Shown in pieces: positions 10,957 through 24,100 of a DNA stretch of 64,000 nt. This DNA is from Ganoderma boninense. Lineage: Eukaryota > Basidiomycota > Agaricomycetes > Polyporales > Polyporaceae. How positions within the stretch are numbered: position 1 is the first letter of the stretch; each line of letters starts with the position of its first letter. Where the stretch lies: positions 4,126,100 to 4,190,099 of the forward strand of contig CM035306.1 of assembly GCA_002900995.3 (NCBI GenBank), read 5' to 3'. Position numbers and translations under genes: made by a program. The notes under the pieces are model-generated. The model was not told the DNA's origin and searched no databases. It saw nothing but the letters and a program-made list of their open reading frames with translations.

Positions 10957-12441
10957 TTACTTGTATCTGACGTATGCCGAAACCTCCGCCATTTCAATCC
11001 ACAGCATCCTGAGCAGGTCGGGTCCCGTCACGACGAGTACGATATCGACGTCGTTCCTTCCTTGCGGCCTGGGGGCAGAATGTAAGGCGCACCGCCACCG
11101 TGGACAATGGAAACAACTTACAAGAAACCTCGAGCACTAGCTGTCCCTACACCCCGGAACAAGCGGCACTTGGTCAGATCTCCAAGCTGGTGATCATTGG
11201 CCCACCCGGGTAGCCGTGACGGAGGGTATGGTTTGTTTGTATTCGCGCTCCAGCTCACCGCCCCTCGAGGGACATTCGTGTCTCCAGTGATCTTCCATCC
11301 ACGTATGGTCGACAACGCGTCGTTCCAATCAAGATAGAGACACTCTGTCCCGTGTGGGCCGTGGGATCCCAACCACAGGCCGACGAGGGATGCAGGATGC
11401 CAAGTGGACGAGGTAGGATCCCCTCCGGTGACGATGCGATGTCGGAGAGGGTAATAACGCGCGAGAGATGACCTATCCTCCTGGAACCCGTGGAAGACAC
11501 GTGGGAGGTTGACACACCCGAAGGAGCAGGAGAAGGATAATGCTGGCGGTTTGAGATGTTCCGAAGGTCCCGAGAATACGATGTGTCCTCTGGAACGGTG
11601 TTGCGTCAAGAACGAACCCAGATCCAAAACAATGGACTCTTCTGGAGACAAAAGGGGATATCGCAGGGGATCAATAAGGTCGTGGATCTCGGGAATGGGG
11701 AACTCTGGATGAGGATACCGTTGTCCCTCTCGCGTGTGCAAGAAGAGACCTTCAGAGGTGGAGGAGAATAGGTAAATGTAAGCGTCGTGTGGTGTCGCTC
11801 CTGGACCGGCACAACAAGTGATACGTGGACCCTCGTCCAAGCCTTCAGAGGCTGAGAAGTCGATTCGTATAATCGGCGTATAAATAGGAAGCTCTGGCAT
11901 CTCCGGACCGTCGATGTACTCCAACTGGATGGGCCGAAAACTCCATGCTCCCAGGGTGATACCGCCTGGGTGGGACGTATCTCCAGGATGGAGGCGAATG
12001 TCGACGATTTCACCCGTGTAGGCATGGTCCCCAGCCCACAGACCGATCATGGGCCCATACATGAGCAACAACCGAACGTAAACGGTGAACCACGATCGAC
12101 CGCCGAAATGGGTGATATCGTAAAGGCCGTAGGCTGACGAAAGACTGCGCCAGATTGACTCCGACGCCGGAGAGAGCACGTAGGTCACGAGAACAGGACA
12201 TTAGACGGACGATGTCATGAGATGGCATGAACCGGAAGATCTGGAGTACGGCATCATACGGAAGGTTGACGATGGCTGCTGAAGGTGAAGGAATGGCAGG
12301 CGTTGTATCCCCATGACCGATGCGCGCTGTTGCGTTGGAGGTTGAACGGGAGTTACGAGAGCTACAACGGGAGTTGTATCTCTTCGGATGTATGGCGTGC
12401 AAGATGCCTATATAGGTGCGTTGTCGTCCTACGGAAATCAT
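10957..12441 (-). CDS. F-box protein with Cyclin_D1_bind-like C-terminus (one apparent frameshift)
   Basis: This is a likely substrate receptor for SCF ubiquitin ligases. The start at 12441 leads to an F-box, VNLPYDAVLQIFRFMPSHDI. The body has GPMIGLWAGDHAYTGEI and the C-terminal block LVGLWLGSHGPHGTECLYL ... GWKITGDTNVPRGAVSW, which resembles the FBXO31-type Cyclin_D1_bind domain. The last exon (acceptor near 11061) encodes VDIVLVVTGPDLLRMLWIEM and ends AYVRYK with TAA at 10957-10959. The F-box and body frames do not join: around 12180-12187 one base is lacking between MSCSRDL and YVLSPASESIW, either an assembly indel or a disabling mutation. A paralogue lies at 43706-45194. It converges with VPS41, 280 bp apart. 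Confidence 0.75.
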
Positions 12442-12968
12442 CTCTGATAAGTGAACCCATCCTACACTGATGGCAGATAAACAAACAAACTCAAGTTCGT
12501 TACGTACCTCTTATCGGTGCCAAACAACAATTGCGAATGAGCATCCATTGGAATTGCTGGACACCAAGCGAGGCAAGGGCAGAACATCTCTAAGACGCGA
12601 GTAATGGTTTGAGAGCAAAACACAACAATCGATTGGAGTAACCGGGAATAGCTTCGTCGAATGACGACTTTGCTGTTATCCTCGATCCTCGTGAGGAGAA
12701 CGTCGGTTACCGGAGCTCGACTGACTGAATGACATCAAGACCTGCCGGCGACCCTTCAGTCTTGAGAAAAGAAGTGTCGAAACTAGTGCACCTTGGCCAT
12801 GATAGTCCGGCAACATGGCTGTCGTGGAAGACCCCGAGATCCGATGACATACTAACCTCGGATGCTGGTGTTGCCGCTTGTCACAGGGTACGATAGGCCG
12901 TGAGTAATCGGAGTGATGACATATTCGCAAAAGCAGCCGAAGAACGCATGATGAGCAACAGGGGTCTG
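12442..12968. other. Intergenic, no gene seen
   Basis: Between the F-box start and the IML1 stop only short shadow frames occur. It presumably holds the F-box promoter and the IML1 3' untranslated region. Confidence 0.5.
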
Positions 12969-15900
12969 TCATATATGCAAGGGGGGAGGCTCTTCAAGAG
13001 TGTGATCCAACTGCGCCAGCTCCTCGTCGTAAAAGCGCCGAAGAGCCTCCTTGTCCGAGCAGAACTGGTGGAGCTTCCGGCGCAGTTCCTCCGCCGCGGC
13101 CGCGGGCCGTTGATACTTGAGGGAGGTGCCAATGCGGCCCGGCGCCATGAGACGATTCGTGAGGAATAGGAAACCTTGAGAACCTCCGAGGACTTGCACG
13201 AATGCGACGCCGGAACGATGTACCCACTGGGAGTATTTGAAGTGGGCGAGCCTATAGGAATATTCGACTTCCACTTGATCCGTATAGTGGTCGATCCCTT
13301 CAATGTCCAGAACGAAGCCTGACTTGCGAAGGATAGTCGTTTCGAAGTAGTTCTTCGCTTGAGTGCCTTCAGGGAGGTGCCTGCCGACCTCGTCAAGCCT
13401 GGGAGGCTGAATTGCAAGTGGGATAGGGAAACATGATTGGAACGCGTTCTTCTGTCTCACGTCGCTTATCTGGTCGACGTATGCCTCGACCAACTTGAGT
13501 CCATACCGTTCGATGATTCTACTCCACTGTCGCAGGAGATCGTCTATACATCGAGCCGTGGTCCCAATCCAGTTGAATTCGAAGTGGAAACATGTCCCGG
13601 GATTGTGGATGATGTCATGGTGCAAGATGACAGACTCGGCTTGGTCGCTTTGCTGTGATACAAAGGTGTCATCGCTGGTGACGTGGATGAGGACGAAGTG
13701 CCCGTACCTTCCTCGGATCGACATCAATATTAACCTTTTGGCTCAAGACAAGCTTTCGTTTCTTTGTTCTTTTCCCCGGCTGGAGGGATCTTGGAGAGTT
13801 GGACCCACGGGCGTTGAAGTCATCGTGCCTCGCCGGACGCGAAAACCAGCTGGCTCTCGGCGTCACAGGAACGATATACTCCCCACGAAGGATGTAGAAG
13901 TAATGACTGCGAAAACCTCAGTGAGCTTTCTAGCATGTCATGAAAGATGCCAAACTCACCCATCGAGGAAGCCGTGGGTCGATCTACAGTGATCAAACAA
14001 CCCCTCCTCCATCAGCTTGGCTCCCCATTCAGCACCTTCCTCCCGATTCGAGATGTCCCGGAATTCGCGTACAAGCCACGTCACGAAGTGCGCGCCAGTG
14101 AATGAGTTGGGGTACTTTCGTCCGTGCCACCGATGCTCTTTGATCGGGACGCCGTCCTCCTCGCGCATGACCTTGGCGATGATGGCGAGCGACATGTCAG
14201 CGATGTCTCGCTCGCTCTTCACCTTCTTCTTGAGCGGCCCCGACGCGTGGATGTCGTCCAACTGCGCCAGGACGCCTTCGTCGAGGATACACTCCGCAGG
14301 TCCGAGATCGGTTGTGACGAAGCGGATGGGAGGCGTGTGCGGATCGGCCTCGATGCGCGCCTTAGAGAACAGCTCCGCGAGCTTGTCCATCCCCAACAGC
14401 CTCGTCTCCTCCTCGTTGAGCCTTTCTCCGCCGGGCGCCACGCTGGCGTGGGGCGACTCGTCCGCCGGGATGACCACGAAGCGGGTCCGCCAGTACCGCA
14501 GGTTCTTGTCCAAGGAGTTCTTGTACCCCCCTATGAACATGTCCAGGCTGTCGACAACGGACGTGTCATCGAGGGCTGTCAGCCGACAAAAGAAAAGAAA
14601 AGAAGCGGCAATGAGTTCCTCACGGGTTCCATCCGTAATTCTCCAGCCCAAGAGCCCCAAACGTCGTCCGCAGCTCCGTGTAGCCCTCGCCCAGCTTCGG
14701 CCAGATCAGACACTGGTACTCGAACGGCGGCATCTTCGGCATCCGCCTCACGTACCGCCGGACCTGGATCACGTCCCCCGTGTACACGATGTGGTGGATC
14801 TCGTTGCTCATGGTCAGATACACCGAATCGTACGCCGAGCCGAGCGCCGTCGCGACGCCGACGGGGCGCGCGCCCGCGTCGTTGTCCCCAGCGGCCGCGT
14901 ACGACTTCGTCCGCCGCAGCGACAGATCCTGCGCGCTGCCGACGCCGCCCCCACCCCCGCCCTCCTGGTCCCGCGCGCGCTTTGACGGGCGCAGGACGAA
15001 CTGGAAGCCCTGCGCGAGCCGCATCGCGGCCAAGACGCGCATCGTGGCGAGCGCGTACGCGCCGCGCACCTCGTCCGCGCTCCCGGACGTCGGGGGCGGC
15101 CGGACGAGGATCGAGCGCAGCTCGGGATCGCAGACGAAGTCGTACGAGAAGACGTCGTACGAGTTCTCCAGGTCGTGCACGGACGGGAAGTACTCCACGG
15201 TGAGCGGGAGGCACGCGGGCGTGGCCATCGACCACCACTTGATCTCGTGCTTGGTGAGCGCGCGGGGGAAGAGGTGCTGCCACCTACGCGCGAGCGACGC
15301 CTGGGCGTACGGCACGATCGCTAGAGGGCGCGTGGGGTGGAGGCTGATGGCGAGGTTCGCGGGGTGGATGGGGAGGCTGGCCACGCTGGCTATTGTGCCG
15401 CGACGTTTGCCGAGGATGTCATCGCGTGGTGGTGTCCCGACAGGTGAATGACGAGTGAGTGAACCTCGATGCGGGACTGGAAGCTCGTCCTCCTTGGGAC
15501 GTGGCCGGATAGGCCGTGCGGCGGTGGGCACAGGCCGAGGAGGACGCTGAGGTTGAGGGGGTCGTTGAGATGGAGCTCGACGTGGAACTCGAGGAGGGGG
15601 GATCGCCGAGCCAGACGCGGAAACGGATGAGGTCTGGGGCTCGCTTATCACACTCCGGAACTGGTTCAGCAGCCAGTTGGATGCAAACTTTGAGATGCCG
15701 GAGCTACGCGTCGCGCTATGGTCGCTAGCTTTGCTCTCGTTCGACATCCTACTCCTCTGCGAACGCGCCGAGCGACCGGACAGAACGGACGCCTGGGAGG
15801 GGGATGTACTCAGATTGCCACCCGAGATCGTGACCGAAAGCCTTTGTTCCTTGTCAGGGCGGACAATGTCCCTTGACAACGACCGCTGTGGGGGTCGCGG

Positions 15901-18226
15901 ACTCTCTTCGATGGGGTGAATTCGGTTGGTGTCAGAGATTCGCACAATGGATGCCCGCTTGTCATGCCCTCTGAAGGAGGAGCTCAAAGCAGAGCCGCTG
16001 GAGCCCCAAGGAGGACCGCTCGACGTGGATGATAGCGAGTTTCGAGCAGTCGGTGGCTTGACATCTAGCGGGATGGTGAATACGTCGTTGTCGAACTGAT
16101 CTGCTTCCACGGGCGACAACGGCTCGGCCTTCCTCTCAAACGAACCCGACTTGTAAAGATCCGAGTCAGCCATGTCCGACGTCCACGCGTGCGAGGACAT
16201 ATCGACGCGATCCGGCGCCTGGAGGTACGGGATCTCGATGCTCGAGAGGACGTCGTGGTCCAGGAGCCCGAGCATCTCGATCTCGTGCATCTTCGCGCGC
16301 GACACGAATCTGGACACAACACAACCATACCAAGTCAGCATACGCGCCTGAGGGTGCATATATGCGCGATATGTGGAAGCACTCGCCTGTCTTTCCGGAA
16401 CGGCAGGTCCATCTGCCTGTCCCAGAACGACGTCTCCATCCAGAACGGCTCCCACCAGAACGTCTTCACCTCCCTCGACGGCCCCTCCGCGTCTCCGCCC
16501 CACAGCGGGTCGTGCGCCCTCGGCCCCGCCTTCCCCACGCCTGCCTCGGGCTCGACGCCTTTGAAGCAGAATATCGGCGTCTGGTGCAGCGGCGGCTTCG
16601 CGAGCGAGACGAGGTCGATCGAGAAGCCCTGGTCGAGCACGCGGCTTGTGGTGAGGCGCAGCAGCTGCTTCGACACGCGGAAGTAGCCCGTGCCGGGCGT
16701 GATGATCACCGTCGACAGGCCAGTGAGCGAGAGCGAGCGGTCGATGAAGTGCGTCTCCGTCGGCTTCAGCGCGAGGTTGAGCGCCTCGAGCACGGGCCCG
16801 TCGTGCGCGTACGAGATCTGCCCGACGAGCCGCACGTGCTCCTGCGCGTCGCCGCCGGCGGGCGAGGACACGGTCGAACGATGGTAGTGGTGCGCGAGCA
16901 GGATGTCGCGCTGGAACGCCCAGAACGAGTCTTTGAGGGCGACGAGCGTTGGCCGCCAGTCATAGAGGACCTCGAGGTCCGTGATCACCTTGTAGAAGTC
17001 CTTGTACCACCGTCCGTCCTCGTCACGTCGGAGGGGTCCCGCTGCATATTCGACCTCGGACTGGTCGTAGTAGACGCGGAGATGAGGACGATGGTGACGA
17101 TGTGGTTCGTGTTCATCTCCCGCCACTTGTCGAAGAGGGCGGGGAGGAACGAGTGCACGATCTTCTCGTTGTAGCGCTCGCCGTCGCCCGCGAATTCCCA
17201 GAGCTCGCGGCAAACCTGGATGAAGATGGTCACCTTGGCGGAAAGCGAGCGGTAGACGACCTTCGTCGCTGGGGAAAAATAGGCGGAAGACACCTGGACC
17301 AGAGTGAGAACACGTGTGCGGAGCATACTTGAGTACTCACCTTCATGCCATTGCTATACAGCGCCTGCACTTTCGCTGCAATCACCCCAATAAACGACAC
17401 CTGTTGGTCAACGTATAAACATTGCCCAACCAAATCGCGTGCCAGCCTCCACATGTCGTTCCGGCTAAGATATTGGTCTTGGAACACAAACTCGACGAAG
17501 TCTGCGCTGTACTTGTCCTTGTCCATCTACGCGGACACAAGTTCAGATCGGACGTGTTTTTGCGGAGATACGGAACCGCACCTTGGTCAAGGTAACCTCG
17601 CTATTGCTCTTCAAACCAAACATCTCCAAGACAGCCTTCGGCAACGATATCTTCCCAGTCCCACAAATCAGATTCCTTTCCACCACCCGCCCCACGCTCC
17701 TCGACTACACGAATGGCCCACTCACCTGCAGCTGGTGCTTCAACCCAGAGTCCTCCGCCGGAGCGACAAACAAGAACCCCGGCTGGTGTTCCGGAAGCGG
17801 ACTGGCAATGCATATCAAGTCCCCCTCCGCGACCCCCCCGCAATGCTTGTGGTTGAGCTTGACACCCGTCGTCCCCGGTTCGTTGACCCACACCGTCAGG
17901 ACGCGCGAGTCTCCGATCTGGAGCGGCAACGCAGAAATGGGAGGGGGTAGCGCGGAGACAGGTACGTTCCCGAAAATGGAATGGGCAGTATTTGACCGCT
18001 TGCGACCACTGGGGGGTGCTGGGATATCTGAGCGCGAGACATGGTCGTGAAACTTGAAGGGGCGGCGGATGCAAGGTGGCGGGAAGATACTCCAAGACAG
18101 AGGGAGATGGGAATTGTAAAAGCTCAGGACATGAGACGAGATTGGGGAGAATTGGTCGCTGTTTAGGTCCGTGAACTCGGCCGCCCGGCGACGGATGGCT
18201 CTGAGCAGCCTGCGACTGGAATACAT
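12969..18226 (-). CDS. IML1: Iml1/DEPDC5, SEACIT (GATOR1) GTPase-activating subunit
   Basis: Iml1 is the catalytic subunit of SEACIT/GATOR1, which restrains TORC1 at the vacuole when amino acids are scarce. In order: an N-terminal region with LTVWVNEPGTTGVKLNHKHC; FVFQDQYLSRNDMWRLARDL; FIQVCRELWEFAGDGERYNE; RDEDGRWYKDFYKVITDLEV; the long middle with LPFRKDR and RFVSRAKMHEIEMLGLLDHD; a Ser-rich linker; a DEP domain (YPNSFTGAHFVTWLVREFRD); and a C-terminal domain with VILHHDIIHNPGTCFHFEFN and IERYGLKLVEAYVDQISDV, ending LEEPPPLHI. The protein is about 1550 aa over 5.3 kb with many introns. The start is uncertain: in-frame ATGs at 18226 and 18292 are possible, and a better-looking N-terminus (MSR) at 18044 is out of frame. 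The join near 14574 (GGG run) also needs a one-base change. Identity is certain. Confidence 0.9.
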
Positions 18227-18573
18227 GCCCGTCGGATAGTCTTGCTCAGATTCAATCGGGCGATGACAGCAGTCCTCGAAATGGCAACTCAAGCGCCGGC
18301 GTTTACTGACTCACCTCCGGCATCCTTCCGATTTGCTGCGAATGTTTGTCGGGAGAGGAATACATTTGATATATGTTACAGCAGGTGATTATGTGTTATA
18401 ATAAATGTCAAGTGCATGTGTAGTATTTGATTGACGTCCCACTAGTAGCAGCGCATTCTTGCCAGAAAGCCTCCCGACTCCGAGTCGGTCACCCTGAGTT
18501 CCACATGTCCACATCGGCGTGTATCCGTATCAAATTCTGAAAGGAACGTAGAAACGTAAAACTGTTCGCTATG

Positions 18574-20208
18574 TCACAGGAGATACAAGAAAGAGATGAC
18601 GGCGCTGACAACAAGGCTCATCAACGACGCATGCCATCCACACGCTGCGCTGCCATTGTCGAGGACACCGCCCTGCTCTCCGAAGGTGACATTCTGAGGA
18701 ACAGTATGGTTGACGCATTGGCCGTTGGCGATGTCGATGTTCTCGAGGTCTAATAACAATATCGAAATATCAGCCAAGGCTTTGTCAAGACGCGGACGCT
18801 GAGCATGTCAACAAAGGATGGTGCATACCCTCGGCAGTTCGGTAGAAAAAGTATGTGTCGTTCTTGACGTTCTTGAACGAGCTGGTGTCGTGTGGGAGCT
18901 TATCATCCGCGTCGGTCGCAGACGTGTTGCGGATGAAGATGCACGCGACGTTATCGGGGAACTGCTGCGCGATCTGCGGGTACGCGGAGAGCAGCGTCGA
19001 AGAGGACGTGTCGCCGACAAGGACTGCGACGAAAGCAACCTATATGTCAGCACTGCACAACAACATTGAGCCAACAGGGACGCACCGAACTTGCGCTGGG
19101 GGAATGTCTGGAACAGCTTCAGCAAGCTGTTCTGCCTCGCCTCCACTATCTGCCCGGGTCCGTCAAGTTGATCGGGCGCATCTCCAGCGAGCCCAGAGGG
19201 AAGTTGCTGAACAAGTAGTCCACGTACGTCCTCGTCAGCTGCACGGGCGTCGTCGTGTCGTAGTGGAATGCCGCCCCAGGGAGGCTCTTCGACCACCGCG
19301 AAGAGCTCCGGGATGCCGGGGACATTCACGTACGGCTGCACGAACGAGTTGTACAGACCCTGGTTGGGGACGTACACCTTGGTGACGCGCAGGACGTCGT
19401 CGATGTCGGAGACGACTGATATGCCCTGAGCAGGCACTAGGATGACAGTGCCGTTGCCCGGTCCTGTGACGTTCGCGATACCAGTCTGGACAACCTGGAC
19501 AGTGGAGGAGTCGTTGCCGCCGAGGCCAGGGACAGAGACGAACTCGTCGAACTCGCCCACATCGTCGGCCGCCGCAAGCTGAATGCCAGAGGAGTTCGTG
19601 ACGGAAGATCCGTTCGCCATAACCATAACGGCGAGGTTCGCCTGGGGAATGGGAATAGATGCGAGGTCTTGTGTACGGTTCTGGAGGAGCTGTTGCTGAG
19701 TCGAGTTCAGGTTATTCGTGGAGAGACCGTTGATGATTGAGTCGAGGTCCGACGTGCTGACGTTGGGCAACTTGTACGCCAGACCATAGAACCGGAGGTT
19801 CCAGCTTGACTGTTGTCAGCAATAGACATAGACAAAGAGCTTAGAAAGATAATGGCTCACTCGTTACCAGAATAGTTGGCGTAAGACGGTATTAGAAGGG
19901 CAGAAGCGGATACGTTCTGTAAATCGGATCCGTTGCTGATCCCGAGCTTCTTCTCAACGTCGCTCAGGCTCGGCCATGAGCCGAGAATAGCTGTGAAGCG
20001 TCAACGAGGTCGACGTAGCAGAAAGGCGGGAGAACTTACTGGGTAACGCGGAAGCAACAGCTCCCGTTGCGCTCGAGAAGGCTGACTCTATACTCGATGC
20101 TATTTGGGGAGCAGGCACCGGTGTGGGCAATGGCACTGGTTCGGGTGCTGGCTTTGCTCGAACAGTCAGAACCACGAGGGCGAACGCAGCAATAGAACAA
20201 CGAAACAT
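18574..20208 (-). CDS. Secreted, probably GPI-anchored APP1-like DUF2183 protein
   Basis: The DUF2183 domain of yeast App1 is a Mg-dependent phosphatidate phosphatase. Here the signature GISVVSDIDDVLRVTKVYVP (DxDx(T/V) motif, near 19400) is followed by FHYDTTTPVQLTRTYVDYLF, VLVGDTSSSTLLSAYPQIA and VACIFIRNTSATDADDKLP. Unlike cytosolic App1, the protein starts with a signal peptide (MFRCSIAAFALVVLTVRA) and has many N-glycosylation sites. It ends in a small-residue stretch DNGSAACG plus a hydrophobic tail without charge, a typical GPI-attachment signal. Two compensating frame breaks occur near 19285-19293 and 19151-19160; outside them the frame is conserved, so assembly indels are likely. Whether the enzyme acts on extracellular lipid is unknown. 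Confidence 0.8.
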
Positions 20209-21186
20209 GTTGTGAAACAGCAATACCAAGATACACCCCAAGGGCAGCAGGATGCTTTGGCAGGGAATCTCTGGCCATCTTATAACGCCGTGGATGGGTG
20301 TGACATGTTACCGCGGAGGCAGTTGCGTCTCCAGTGCGTGACGTCAGCATGTACTTGGGAAGGACTCGATCTCGCTTGACATGCACTGCCAAGGACGAAT
20401 GACGATTGGACATGGGTTATGCCTTGCTGCCAAGCGAAAGGGTGGAACGCAGCATGGGGCTACGACTCCAATTCGAAGCCACTGAGCCAAATAATGGGTT
20501 GCAGTCTTGCAAGCGCGTGAGGCGTAATGCGTCATTGTCCACTGAGCGCTCGATGTACTGGAGCAATCGCAGCTCTCAAGTTGAGGACTTACCTGTAGAT
20601 ATGAAGTGTCAGTCGAAAAAAGATCAAACAAGTCTAGACTTGTGCTTGCCTCAGTCGTAGCATCGGCCGCCAAAGATGAAGGACCGGCCGAACACCTCTG
20701 CGTCGAAGAACGCGCCGACGGTGCCAGTCTGGAACAAACAACCCGCAGTTAGACTTCGACCGGCAACTTAGCGTTGGCAGTGTTTGAATGGGTCGTGCTA
20801 CGAAAGAGGTGGCATAAGCCTCGCTCGATTTCATATCCTGAGCACAAATACAGATTAAGTAGACATCTGGTCAAGGTGTGTGTGCTAGTAAGGATGGGGG
20901 GTCGTGAGATGCGTGAGATAGATAGATACCGTTCTAGTAGTGGTCATGGATACAGAGAGGTCAGAAATGGGGTGGGTGATAGCAACACAGGAGGAAACTG
21001 ATGGACGAGGTACGAGGAACGAAAGTCCGTGATGGATAAGGGGGATGCGCGGGCAGGCGGGATGAGGATGGAGTGGGAGGTGATGGGATGGTTTACAACG
21101 GACGAAAGCGAGTGCAACTGACTAAGATAAGAAGCATAAATAGACCAACGAATGCGTAGGCACACATCCTTGTCCTTAGCTGGTTA
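20209..21186. other. Intergenic; possible orphan C-terminal exon on the minus strand
   Basis: No complete gene is seen. On the minus strand an in-frame stretch ending GAFFDAEVFGRSFIFGGRCYD with TGA at 20651-20653 looks like real coding sequence, preceded by an AG acceptor. I could not trace a convincing start or upstream exons, so it may be a small gene of up to about 250 bp or a remnant. Confidence 0.3.
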
Positions 21187-24100
21187 TTACGATCTGTTCG
21201 ACGTATTCGGCGATGACAGTGGTAGTGGCTTTTCTCTTGACGAAGACTCCTCGACGATCTGTTCCACGTGCTCCGCGCCCAAGGTACGCTTCTTCCTACG
21301 CAGCGTCCGCGAGATTGAGAAGCCGTGCATCAGCGACGTATGATGTCGTCTTGACTTCCTCGGCTCCGGCGTTTGCGTTAACCGTCCGGATAGGTGGCTT
21401 TGTATCCGCTGAATCGCCACGCCATTCTCTTCCGCGGCAAAGTCGAAGCCTCGATTCACCTCGCGGAGACCAGTGGCCATGTCTGTACGGCTACCGTTAA
21501 ACATTGCCGATCGACGGAGACTGGCCTTGCGAGTCGCAGGACGCTTGATTTTGGCAAGACCGCCATGCTTATCCTTCTTGAAGTCGTGAGTCGGGTCGAG
21601 CTTAGCGATCCACCGAGCGCGATCCATGTCACTGGGGGAGAACGAGAACTGGTAGGCCTTGGCAATGTACCGCGGAAGTAATGCGAGGACGACGACCAGA
21701 AGGATGGAGAGGTAAAAATAGGCCGAAGTGAAGAGGTAGAGGTCGTTGCCGTAGACAGGTGTGACGAACCATCCAGGTGAAATGATGGAATAGATAGCCT
21801 GCGGAAGTGTTGAGTACACACCAACCCTTGGGGTCTAAGCACGGATTCGATACTTACAGTGTAGGCCCAGACGAGCACAATTCCAAGGAGGACTGCAAAG
21901 AATATCCAACCAGTCCAGACGTGCGTGTTTAATCCGTTGAATAGATCGGCAGCCATGACAGCAGCGATAGCCATTGTCTGATAGGCAAAGGTCAAATCTG
22001 CGATGACAGAGAGAACTCCATGATCACTCACAGTAGCGAATTCATACTGGTACACGGCATAGCCATCGGTCCGCGAGGTAGTAGTATCATAGGTGTAGAG
22101 AATAATGAAGAAGATGATCGCAGACTAGAAACTCATGCATCAGCGGCCGAACGCACAAAAAGAGAAGGCCAATGACGGACCTGGACAACGCCGTCAAACA
22201 TGTAAACAAGGAATAGCTTGGTACCAAAGTACTCGTGGCTCTTGCTGCGCTGATACAGCTCCGGAAGCGCCATGAGAACGTGATCATCTGGCAACGCTCC
22301 ATAAGTATGTGCGGTGGGAGCGGGTTCTCGCAATTGCCACTTACCAACGATGCGATCGAAGAGGCCAATCCCAATGACGGGAGCTATTGTCCAGAACGTG
22401 TTCCAGAATAGCAGGTAAGTGTACTCGAGCACGCTGGAGAAGAACGTCAGCATCGAGGGATCTAAAGGACATGAAGTGATGCTTACTATTGACTACTCCA
22501 AGCGCAATAGATCTGGAACCACCAAAGTACGCCAATACAGATGATGTTCTTGTAGAAGAAGTTGACGATCCTGCAAGAGTCCCACGGGTAAGCAGCACAC
22601 CAAAGCGTGACCGCAGATTGGACGTACATGTTACCGTTACGAGCATATGACCAATGCCCATGGACCAACAACAACCGCTTCAAGAACCGGAACTGCCATA
22701 AACGAATAAGCAAACCTGACTACAAACGCGCAGTGCCACCGTCCCACGTACCTGCGCAATGGCGTAGTCCGACGAGTTCACGGCCTGGAGGCCTTCCTCT
22801 CCCGAGATGCCGACTCCAACGTCCGCAGCTTGAATCATACTGACGTCGTTCGCGCCGTCGCCGATGGCAAGTGTCATCGCGCCCACGCCCTCCTTGACGA
22901 GCTTGACCACAAGCGCCTTTTGAAGTGGGGAGACACGACAGCAGATGACACCGTCACACTGCATCGCAAGGCGCAGCAGCAGATGCTTATTCTTCTCGTC
23001 CACCAAGGCCTAGAAGCGCACGTTAGCTCCATGAGCATCCACGCGCAAGCGAATAAGCAAGGGAAACGACACGCACATGTCCGAGGGCAGCACCATCGAT
23101 AACGAGCACGAATCCGCCAGGACGTCCACCGTTGTTGTGTCCCACGAGTTCCGACATGCCCGTCGTGACGCGGTGGAGTGGGTATCCGTTCGTATCGCGA
23201 GGAAGTTCGTCTGCCGCGACGCCGTCATCCTGCAGGATGCCGCTCATCGGGAAGAACTGCTCGACCGAGTTCAGCATCTGTGCATACACGGGCACGGCGC
23301 CCTCGCCCCCGCCACGGATGATGATAATGTTATCCTCGCGGCCGATGAGGTTGGTGCTGTGCCCGATGGCTACAATTCATTTGACAGTTGTTAACGAATG
23401 AACACCCAAATCGCCTGCAGGAACCAACATACCAATTGCGGTCTCGAGCTTGTCTCCGGTGAGCACCCAGATCTTGATGTCCGCTTCCTTGAGATCGGCG
23501 ATGGTCTCAGGCACGCCGTCCTGCAAGCGATCCTCGATAGCAGTCGCGCCAAGCAATCGGAGACCTTGCTCGATCTCGTCTGAGACGGCCTCAACCTTCT
23601 CCTCGCGTTCGTTGAGGGAAGTTGTCGCTGCCTGGTACCGAACAGCCCACGCTTCGTACTCGTCCTCTGTATATGCGTGCAAGAGTTAGTCCAACACACT
23701 CCGAGGAAGCTTGCAGGTTTGTAGATGATTTGATACGCACCGGGAACGACCTTGTAAGCCAAAGTGAGCGTCCTCAATCCCTCGCTCGCGAACTCGGCCA
23801 GGTGGTCTTCCGTTATCCGCTCCAGGTCACCTTGCCCGGGGCTCAACCGCTCCATGATCACGTTGTCCGCTCCCTTGCACAGCACGTACACCTTCCCGTC
23901 CCGAGCGTCCTCCTCTTCGTCCTTCCCAGCGATCTTCCGGACAATGACGCTCATACGCTTCCGGGCACTCGTGAAATCTAGGATGTTGAGGAGCTCGAAC
24001 TTCTCGATTCCGTGGCCGAATGGCGTCTCCAAGGTGAGCACTTCCCGGTCCCGCCCACGGAAGACGAACCCGACGTCCGCAGCAGCCTGTACGAGCGCAC

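Noticed and set aside
14017..15203. Long plus-strand frames (322 and 359 codons) opposite IML1
   Set aside because: Arg/Pro-rich shadows produced by GC-rich codons of the conserved minus-strand IML1 exons.
19395..19407. Val instead of Thr in the DIDD(T) motif as a sign of a dead enzyme
   Set aside because: The family motif is DxDx(T/V), so Val is an allowed variant.
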